Assembly (NCBI GenBank): GCA_903864555.1
Contig: CAIPGJ010000099.1
Span: forward strand, 1 to 7,261
Reading direction: 5' to 3'
DNA length: 7,261 bases
DNA from: an uncultured Pseudomonadota bacterium
Lineage (GTDB): Bacteria; Pseudomonadota; Gammaproteobacteria; Burkholderiales; SG8-39
Shown here one piece after another: positions 1 to 4,212 of this stretch; the first letter of the stretch is position 1; every line of letters begins with the position of its first letter. Under the pieces are notes generated by a model. It did not search any database. It worked only from the letters and a program-made list of their open reading frames with translations, and was not told where the DNA came from. The position numbers and the translations under genes are program-made.

Positions 1-60
1 CTGCACGGGGGCCTGTGTCGGATGGATGAGAGGGGCAGTTCGGTAAGCGAGCGCCGGTTG

Positions 61-108
61 CGGCCGCCCAATGGTGTGGGGGGATGCGACTTCGTGCGCA
101 GGCGGCCG
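61..108. repeat. Inverted repeat / hairpin, 8-bp perfect stem
   Basis: CGGCCGCC at 61-68 pairs perfectly with GGCGGCCG at 101-108. The 32-base loop contains a possible inner TGCG (85-88) / CGCA (97-100) stem. It is the first of three adjacent hairpins. The pairing is seen in the sequence; whether it folds in RNA or DNA is inference. There is no U-tract, so it is not a typical intrinsic terminator. Confidence 0.45.
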
Positions 109-115
109 GATTTTA

Positions 116-171
116 CGCGGGTCGGCTGCGTCCCAAGGTGAAACGCCGGAACGGACTGCGGGCGACCCGCG
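116..171. repeat. Long inverted repeat / extended hairpin, 9-bp perfect outer stem
   Basis: CGCGGGTCG at 116-124 pairs perfectly with CGACCCGCG at 163-171. After one G-G mismatch (125/162) pairing resumes: C126-G161, T127-G160 wobble, G128-C159 and C129-G158. With T157 bulged, GTCC at 130-133 then pairs with GGAC at 153-156. A small GGTG/CGCC stem with an AAA loop (137-147) can form at the tip. The 56-base element can therefore fold almost end to end. No U-run follows on either strand, which argues against a simple terminator. Confidence 0.5.
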
Positions 172-258
172 GTGCATCGGCCATGAGCCATTCGGGAGGG
201 GCAGCGTCAAAGGGGCAGGGCCGATGCGGCGGTTTGCCGGCGCAGAATGGGATGCACC
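171..258. repeat. Alternative inverted repeat competing with 174-227
   Basis: GGTGCATC at 171-178 is the exact reverse complement of GATGCACC at 251-258. Bases 174-178 are shared with the 9-bp arm of the 174-227 hairpin, so only one can form at a time. The right arm touches the first base of the proposed -35 element of the lemA promoter. It may be chance in GC-rich DNA. Confidence 0.35.
174..227. repeat. Inverted repeat / hairpin, 9-bp perfect stem
   Basis: GCATCGGCC at 174-182 is the exact reverse complement of GGCCGATGC at 219-227, with a 36-base purine-rich loop. It starts three bases after the preceding hairpin. Its left arm overlaps the left arm of the 171-178 / 251-258 repeat, so the two pairings exclude each other. 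Confidence 0.45.
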
Positions 259-285
259 TTGCAATTCGCCGGGTTGCCCCCACTT
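258..285 (+). promoter_or_regulatory. Candidate sigma32 (heat-shock) promoter for the lemA cassette
   Basis: CTTGCAA at 258-264 is followed after 13 bases by CCCCACTT at 278-285. The known RpoH consensus is approximately CTTGAAA, a spacer of about 13-15, then CCCCATNT, so each box departs by only one or two positions and the spacing fits. A start about 7 bases downstream would give a leader of about 20 bases before the lemA ATG at 313. No comparable sigma70 promoter was seen in the same stretch. Heat-shock control also suits a membrane-quality-control type cassette. No experimental support is available here. Confidence 0.5.
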
Positions 286-312
286 ACAGCTCACCTTTAT
301 TCGGGAGTCGCC

Positions 313-960
313 ATGCGCAAGCTGCTTTTGGTTCTGATGGCCGTCGCCACGATTGCCCTGGCTGGCTGCGGCTACAACGACATCCAGACCATGGACGAAC
401 AGGTGAAGTCCTCCTGGTCCGAAGTGCTGAACCAGTACCAGCGCCGCAATGACCTGGTGCCCAACCTGGTGAACACGGTGAAGGGCTTTGCTGCGCAGGA
501 ACAGCAGATCCTGATTCAGGTGACCGAAGCGCGTTCGCGTGTGGGCAGCCTCCAGGCCACGCCGGAACTGCTCAATGATCCGCAAGCCTTCCGGCGTTTC
601 CAGGAAGCCCAGGCGGGCATGTCCAGCGCCCTGTCGCGACTGCTGGTGGTGTCGGAGAATTATCCTCAACTCAAGTCCGATGCCAATTTCCGCGACCTGC
701 AGGCGCAGCTGGAAGGCACCGAGAACCGCATTGCCGTGGCCCGCAACCGCTACATAAAGTCGGTGCAGGAATACAACGTGCTGGTGCGCCAGTTCCCGGT
801 GAACCTCACTGCCATGGTGTTCAAGTATCCGGTGCGGCCGAATTTCGCGGTCGAGGACGAAAAGGCCATTGCCCGTCCGCCGGCAGTCGACTTCGGCAAG
901 CCAGCCCCCGCTGTGCCCGCGCCCGCAGTGCCTGCGCCGGCTGCCGGCGCGGCGAAGTAA
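313..960 (+). CDS. lemA: LemA family lipoprotein
   Basis: This 215-residue protein is a LemA-family member, a mostly helical envelope protein of unsettled function that often sits beside TPM-domain or HtpX genes. Residues 1-19 form a lipoprotein signal: positive MRK, a hydrophobic stretch, then the lipobox L16-A17-G18-C19, so lipid attachment at Cys19 is predicted. Gly at +2 does not suggest inner-membrane retention by the enteric Asp rule. The helical LemA domain spans about residues 27-185 and includes the typical QYQRRNDLVPNLV segment (41-53). The last 20 residues are a Pro/Ala tail with repeated PAPAV units, probably disordered. The ATG at 313 is chosen over an upstream in-frame start at 247 because it gives a proper signal peptide, has GGGAG at 303-307 five bases upstream, and lies downstream of the candidate promoter. 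It is followed 18 bases later by the TPM gene. The symbol is the family name. Confidence 0.9.
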   Translation: MRKLLLVLMAVATIALAGCGYNDIQTMDEQVKSSWSEVLNQYQRRNDLVPNLVNTVKGFAAQEQQILIQVTEARSRVGSLQATPELLNDPQAFRRFQEAQAGMSSALSRLLVVSENYPQLKSDANFRDLQAQLEGTENRIAVARNRYIKSVQEYNVLVRQFPVNLTAMVFKYPVRPNFAVEDEKAIARPPAVDFGKPAPAVPAPAVPAPAAGAAK

Positions 961-978
961 ACCTTGCCCGGGCCTGCC

Positions 979-1917
979 ATGGCCATGAACCTGCATCCAG
1001 CGTTGCTGCGGCCCAGCCTGTCGGGCGGGCTGCCTGTCGCGGGCCCTGCCGGCCTTGTGCTGATCCAGTGGCTGCTGCTGTTTCTGCTGCTGATTGCCAC
1101 CTGGGCTGGCCCGGTGCAGGCGGAAGTCGCGGTGCCGCCGCTGAAGACGGCGATCACCGATCTCACCGGCACGCTCACCGCTCAGCAGTCGGCTGACCTG
1201 GATGCTCGGCTGAAGGCCTGGGCGCAGCAAAAGGGCAGTCAGATTGCAGTGCTGATGGTGCCTACCACGCAACCGGAAACCATCGAGCAATTCTCCATCC
1301 GTGTTGCCGAGGCCTGGAAGATCGGGCGCAAGGGCACTGATGACGGCGTGATTGTTGTCGTCGCCAAGGAGGACCGCACGGTTCGTGTTGAAGTCGGTTA
1401 CGGCCTGGAGGGGGCGATTCCCGATGCCATCGCCCGCCGCATCGTCGACGAGATCATCGTGCCGCGTTTTCGTGGTGGCGATTTCTACGGCGGCCTGTCA
1501 GAGGGCGTGACCCGCATCATCAAGCTGGTGGAGGGCGAGCAGTTTCCGGCGCCCGCCAATCCCCTGAAACGTCCGGGTAGCGGCATCGACCTGCAGATGG
1601 TGATGGGGCTGCTGGTGATGCTGGTGATGATCAACGGTGTTCTGGGTAAGATGTTTGGCCGCATTTTCGGCTCGGCCCTCGGTAGTAGTGGCGCCGGCGT
1701 GTTGGTGTGGCTGCTGCTCGGGTCGATTGCCGGCGGCATTGTGGTGGCCGTCATCGGCTTCATCATGTCGGTGGTGCTGGGCGGCTCGCGTGGCTACCTC
1801 CCCATCGGCATGGGGCATGGTGGCCGGGGCGGATTCGGCGGTGGCGGCTTTGGCGGTGGTGGTTTCGGCGGTGGCGGTGGCGGCTTTGGCGGCGGTGGCG
1901 CCTCGGGGAGATGGTGA
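979..1917 (+). CDS. TPM domain protein, membrane-anchored with glycine-rich tail (YgcG-like)
   Basis: With an ATG at 979 the product is 312 residues. A long N-terminal segment ends in a hydrophobic core (about 26-43) and a likely signal peptidase site after A48 (VQA|EV). A TPM (PF04536, formerly DUF477) domain follows at about 58-180, with the usual GTDDGVIVVVAKEDRTVRVEVGYG core and the EGVTRIIKLV end. Then come two hydrophobic segments (about 205-223 and 240-267) and a glycine-rich tail (284-307). The TPM domain should be periplasmic, anchored from the C-terminal side. Family activity is uncertain: plant TPM (TLP18.3) has reported phosphatase activity, but bacterial homologues are mostly uncharacterised. 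The start is uncertain: TTG at 964, ATG at 979 and ATG at 985 are all in frame and none has a good ribosome site, suggesting coupling to lemA. The stop shares one base with the next gene (TGATG). Confidence 0.85.
   Translation: MAMNLHPALLRPSLSGGLPVAGPAGLVLIQWLLLFLLLIATWAGPVQAEVAVPPLKTAITDLTGTLTAQQSADLDARLKAWAQQKGSQIAVLMVPTTQPETIEQFSIRVAEAWKIGRKGTDDGVIVVVAKEDRTVRVEVGYGLEGAIPDAIARRIVDEIIVPRFRGGDFYGGLSEGVTRIIKLVEGEQFPAPANPLKRPGSGIDLQMVMGLLVMLVMINGVLGKMFGRIFGSALGSSGAGVLVWLLLGSIAGGIVVAVIGFIMSVVLGGSRGYLPIGMGHGGRGGFGGGGFGGGGFGGGGGGFGGGGASGRW
1828..1899 (+). repeat. Glycine-rich coding repeat (GGGGF units)
   Basis: The DNA repeats a GGC/GGT-rich unit ending in TTC or TTT, encoding short poly-glycine runs broken by phenylalanine (four Phe in 24 residues) at the end of the membrane TPM protein. 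Such tails are usual in YgcG-like proteins. The repetition makes the tract prone to length change by slippage, and it gives false proline-rich open frames on the minus strand. Confidence 0.8.
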
Positions 1918-2411
1918 TGCTGATGCGATCGCTGCGGCACGTCTTCTTTTCCGACCGCGCGGTCGGTCGCGCATTTCCGGCGGCAGCGCTGGAACGAATC
2001 ACGGCGGCCATCGCGGCATCGGAGAGCTGTCACAGCGGTGAACTGCGTTTTGTCGTGGAGTCCGCGCTGGCGCCACTGCAGGCCTGGCGGGGCCTGTCGG
2101 CCCGCGAGCGTGCCATCGAACTGTTCAGCGAGTTGCGCATCTGGGACACCGAGCACAACAATGGCGTGCTGATCTATCTGCTGCTGGCCGAGCAGAATGT
2201 GGAAATCCTGGCCGACCGCGGGGCTGCTTCGCGCATCCCGCCGGCCTGCTGGGAGGAAGTCTGCAAGGCCATGGAAACGGCCTTCCGTGAAGGACGGTTC
2301 GAGCCGGGGGTGCTGGAAGGACTGCAGCGCATCAGCAGCCTGCTGGAGGAGCACTTTCCGGCGCAGGCGGGGAACCCCAACGAATTGCCCGACCGGCCGC
2401 TGCTGCTTTGA
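1917..2411 (+). CDS. Cytosolic TPM domain protein
   Basis: This 164-residue protein has a degenerate TPM fold: ITAAIAASESCHSGELRFVVES near the N-terminus, a central HNNGVLIYLLLAEQNVEILADRG (80-102) and a C-terminal AMETAFREGRFEPGVLEGLQRISSLL helix. It has no signal peptide or membrane segment, so it should be cytoplasmic or peripheral. The ATG at 1917 overlaps the TGA of the preceding gene by one base and has GGGGAG at 1905-1910 six bases upstream. An ATG at 1911 would abut that site and one at 1923 is also possible. Paired secreted and cytosolic TPM proteins after LemA are a known arrangement in betaproteobacteria, so a joint role on both faces of the inner membrane is plausible, but the function is unknown. 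No catalytic activity should be assumed. Confidence 0.85.
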   Translation: MLMRSLRHVFFSDRAVGRAFPAAALERITAAIAASESCHSGELRFVVESALAPLQAWRGLSARERAIELFSELRIWDTEHNNGVLIYLLLAEQNVEILADRGAASRIPPACWEEVCKAMETAFREGRFEPGVLEGLQRISSLLEEHFPAQAGNPNELPDRPLLL

Positions 2412-2467
2412 TCCGTGGTGGGGCCCGGCGTATATAAGCTGGTATCGCTGGCAGTGCGGCAATCACC

Positions 2468-2488
2468 AGTTCAGGGGAACGCTGAACT
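2468..2488. repeat. Hairpin, 7-bp perfect stem, in the convergent intergenic region
   Basis: AGTTCAG at 2468-2474 pairs with CTGAACT at 2482-2488 around a 7-base loop. It is the first of three hairpins between the converging lemA cassette and lplT. It has no T-run, so alone it is not an intrinsic terminator; it may protect a 3' end. Confidence 0.4.
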
Positions 2489-2491
2489 ATC

Positions 2492-2514
2492 CGGGAAAAG
2501 ATCCTCTTGTCCCG
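2492..2514. terminator. Hairpin, probable part of a bidirectional 3'-end structure
   Basis: CGGGAAAAGA at 2492-2501 pairs with TCTTGTCCCG at 2505-2514: nine of ten positions pair (A2497/G2509 mismatch) around a TCC loop. It lies 81 bases after the last plus-strand stop and 47 bases beyond the lplT stop, between convergent genes, where a shared terminator is expected. It lacks a clean U-tract on either strand, so its role as a terminator is inference. Confidence 0.4.
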
Positions 2515-2524
2515 ATGTATCTGG

Positions 2525-2544
2525 CCTGAAAACAGGTTTTTCAG
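2525..2544. terminator. Candidate intrinsic terminator at the lemA cassette / lplT convergence
   Basis: On the plus strand CCTG (2525-2528), AAAA, CAGG (2533-2536) and TTTTT (2537-2541) form a short stem with a U-tract. Alternatively CTGAAAA (2526-2532) pairs with TTTTCAG (2538-2544), a 7-bp stem usable from either direction. The stem is weak, but the position between convergent genes supports it. Confidence 0.45.
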
Positions 2545-2560
2545 AGACGCCCTGGGGGCA

Positions 2561-3862
2561 TCAGTGGGCGTGTTTGTCCATGCCGATCAGGTGCAGGGAG
2601 TCCTGCTTTGCCTGATTGGCCTTGTGCAGCCGGATGATCAGGGCCATGACCACCGACACGAACAGGCCGAAGATCACGATGATGACGTTGATGTGCCAAT
2701 GGCCACGGATCATGGCCGAGTACAGGGCCAGCATGATCAGGATGGAGATGTTCTCGTTGAAGTTCTGCACGGCGATGGAGTGGCCAGCCGACAGCAGCAC
2801 GTGGCCGCGATGCTGCAGCAATGCATTCATGGGGACGACGAAGAATCCGGCCAGGCTGCCGACGATGATGAGCAGGCCGTAGACCAGCGGCAGATACTCG
2901 GTCAGGGTCATGGTCATGACCACGAAGCCCATGAAAACGCCGGCAGGCAGCACCATGAGGGATTTTTTCAGGGGAATCATCCGCGCGGCGAAGACTGCGC
3001 CCATGGCGATGCCCACGGCGGTAATGCCCTGGAGGATGGCGGCCTTGTCCAGCGGCATGCCCAGATGGCTGTCGGCCCAGCGCAGCACGATGAACTGCAG
3101 CGTGGCGCCGGCCCCCCAGAACAGCGTCGTCACGGCCAGCGAGATCTGGCCGAGCTTGTCGCGCCACAGGGTGACGAAGCAGACGAAGAAGTCCTGCGTC
3201 AGCACCAGCGGATTGCGCGGCTGGCGCTCATAGCGCGCGCCGGTGTCGGGAATGTACAGGTTGAACAGGGCGGCCAGCAGGTAGAAGCCGCCGATGACCA
3301 GCATGGCCGCCTCGGAAGGCGAATCAATGCCGGTGGTGAACATCGGCATGTCCATGCCCAGCAGAATGCCGGATACCTTCGGGCTGATGAGCGCTCCGCC
3401 CAGCACGGTGCCCAGGATGATGGAGGCCACGGTGAGGCCCTCGATCCAGCCATTGGCGACCACCAGCTGCCGGGGCGGCAGCAACTCGGTGAGAATGCCG
3501 TACTTGGCCGGTGAATAGGCTGCCGCCCCCAGTCCGACCACGGCATAGGCGAGGATCACCGTGGCGTAGTTCGGCATGCCCGGGATATGGATCCAGTCGT
3601 AGAAGAACATCATGATGCAGCCGCTGATCTTCACGAAATTGGTCACCAGCATCACCTTGCCCTTGGGCAGGGCATCGGCAAAGGCGCCGACGAAGGGTGC
3701 CAGCAGCACGTAGGAGACCGTGAAGAAGAACTTCAATAGCGGCGTCATCCATGCCGGCCCCTGCAACTCCAGGAGCAGTGCTATGGATGCGATGAGCAGC
3801 GCATTGTCGGCGAGCGACGAAAAGAACTGCGCCGCCATGATGGTGTAAAAGCCGCGTTTCAT
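2561..3862 (-). CDS. lplT: Lysophospholipid transporter LplT-like MFS protein
   Basis: This 433-residue polytopic membrane protein matches LplT, the MFS flippase that moves lysophospholipids inward across the inner membrane for re-acylation. Recognisable blocks, in order: the N-terminal AAQFFSSLADNALLIA helix (10-25); an MFS signature GAFADALPKGKVML (59-72); GAAAYSPAKYGILTEL (112-127); FWGAGATLQF in the middle; and GFFVVPMNALLQ with AVQNFNEN near the C-terminus (from 339). It is longer than E. coli LplT (about 400 residues), largely through a loop at about 159-184. In enterics lplT sits with aas (acyltransferase/acyl-ACP synthetase); no aas is in this window. The ATG at 3862 gives the expected start, with no clear Shine-Dalgarno sequence. 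It is divergent from alr and convergent with the lemA cassette. Substrate is assigned by similarity; a general MFS transporter is the alternative. Confidence 0.88.
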   Translation of the reverse strand: MKRGFYTIMAAQFFSSLADNALLIASIALLLELQGPAWMTPLLKFFFTVSYVLLAPFVGAFADALPKGKVMLVTNFVKISGCIMMFFYDWIHIPGMPNYATVILAYAVVGLGAAAYSPAKYGILTELLPPRQLVVANGWIEGLTVASIILGTVLGGALISPKVSGILLGMDMPMFTTGIDSPSEAAMLVIGGFYLLAALFNLYIPDTGARYERQPRNPLVLTQDFFVCFVTLWRDKLGQISLAVTTLFWGAGATLQFIVLRWADSHLGMPLDKAAILQGITAVGIAMGAVFAARMIPLKKSLMVLPAGVFMGFVVMTMTLTEYLPLVYGLLIIVGSLAGFFVVPMNALLQHRGHVLLSAGHSIAVQNFNENISILIMLALYSAMIRGHWHINVIIVIFGLFVSVVMALIIRLHKANQAKQDSLHLIGMDKHAH

Positions 3863-3872
3863 ACTGGCGAAA

Positions 3873-3882
3873 CCCGTACGGG
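3873..3882. repeat. Perfect 10-bp palindrome CCCGTACGGG upstream of lplT
   Basis: The palindrome lies 10 bases before the lplT start codon, inside its predicted leader, where a ribosome site would normally be. It could be an operator or a short RNA hairpin limiting initiation. A single short palindrome may also be chance. Confidence 0.3.
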
Positions 3883-3934
3883 AATTGGCTCTATTGAGTA
3901 GATGTTGTACTAGTGATGGACCAACAAGGCAGCC

Positions 3935-3962
3935 TTTATACCATTACGCGTTCGCCTTGCAA
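3935..3962 (-). promoter_or_regulatory. Sigma70-type promoter for lplT
   Basis: Read on the minus strand, TTGCAA (3962-3957) is followed after 16 bases by TATAAA (3940-3935). The -35 matches four of six consensus bases and the -10 five of six. A start near 3928 would leave a leader of about 65 bases before the ATG at 3862. No better pair was seen for this gene. Confidence 0.55.
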
Positions 3963-4075
3963 ATGAAATGGGAAAAACATTGAATGCATCGGTAAGGAAG
4001 GTAATGGATTCCCATGCGGTGGCCACCTTTGATCGCCGTCCCATGCAGGTGACAGCAATAGGGAATGCGCGCGTT

Positions 4076-4107
4076 TTGACAGAAAAAGGATATGCCACCT
4101 GCAAAAT
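4076..4107 (+). promoter_or_regulatory. Weak candidate promoter for alr-radA
   Basis: TTGACA at 4076-4081 is a perfect sigma70 -35 box, but the nearest acceptable -10 (CAAAAT, 4102-4107) is 20 bases away; at 17 bases the hexamer is poor. Either this is an activator-dependent promoter or the -35 match is accidental. The leader to alr would be about 100 bases. Confidence 0.2.
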
Positions 4108-4184
4108 GCGACGCAAAGTGAGCGAAAATCAGCATCTCTTACTGTCTTCAGGTCATTGCGTTGAGTTTTCGGTGCTTTCCTTTC

Positions 4185-4211
4185 CCTTGATCCCTTTTTT
4201 GTCCTTGATCC
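4185..4211 (+). repeat. Direct repeat CCTTGATCC x2 just before the alr start
   Basis: CCTTGATCC occurs at 4185-4193 and 4203-4211, separated by CTTTTTTGT. The second copy ends one base before the alr ATG, so the repeat fills the place of a Shine-Dalgarno sequence. The tract is pyrimidine-rich. It may be a local duplication or a regulatory motif; nothing further can be shown. Confidence 0.4.
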
Positions 4212-4212
4212 G

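Larger units (their letters stand above)
1..257. other. Non-coding stretch upstream of lemA, rich in inverted repeats
   Basis: No recognisable gene was found here. Plus-strand frame 1 is open from the left edge to a TGA at 139-141, frame 2 to a TAA at 44-46 and frame 3 to a TGA at 27-29, so the last codons of an upstream gene may lie in one of these; none gives a recognisable protein tail. Two minus-strand frames are also open to the left edge from ATGs at 191 and 177, but their translations are low-complexity and look like GC-rich chance frames. What stands out is secondary structure: three consecutive perfect inverted repeats and one alternative pairing, listed separately. Confidence 0.6.
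3863..4212. other. Long divergent lplT/alr regulatory region, AT-richer than flanks
   Basis: These 350 bases have no convincing gene and about 47% GC over 3901-4200, well below the flanking genes. Contents: a good minus-strand promoter for lplT (3935-3962), a 10-bp palindrome (3873-3882), a perfect -35 hexamer TTGACA at 4076-4081 facing alr, a CCCATGC direct repeat (4011-4017, 4040-4046), an ATTCCC/GGGAAT wide inverted repeat (4008-4013, 4061-4066), and a pyrimidine-rich alr leader with a 9-base direct repeat. A plus-strand open frame from 3968 runs into alr, but its codon use is unlike the neighbours and it has no ribosome site. Confidence 0.6.

Noticed and set aside
1..191. Minus-strand frames open from ATG 191 or 177 to the left edge, and plus-strand frame open from the left edge to 141
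   Set aside because: Translations are Pro/Arg-rich with no recognisable motif; such open frames are common by chance in GC-rich DNA. A partial neighbouring gene cannot be fully excluded.
131..205. Faint resemblance to a cobalamin riboswitch core (GGTGAAA followed by CGG...CTGCGGGCGACCCGCGG)
   Set aside because: The invariant B12-box elements are not met, the proposed segment is locked in a strong local hairpin, and the downstream gene has no link to cobalamin.
247..312. Upstream in-frame extension of lemA
   Set aside because: It would place the promoter and ribosome site inside the gene and bury the lipoprotein signal 22 residues from the N-terminus.
71..452. Two overlapping plus-strand open frames upstream of and into lemA
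   Set aside because: Low-complexity Arg/Gly/Ala translations with no family resemblance; they run through the candidate promoter and out of frame into lemA.
1498..2462. Long minus-strand proline- or His-rich open frames opposite the TPM genes
   Set aside because: Mirror images of the glycine-rich tract and GC-rich codons on the true coding strand.
2507..3514. 335-residue plus-strand open frame opposite lplT
   Set aside because: Antisense of a clear membrane transporter; translation is Gln/His/Asp/Gly-rich, typical of the shadow of a hydrophobic coding strand.
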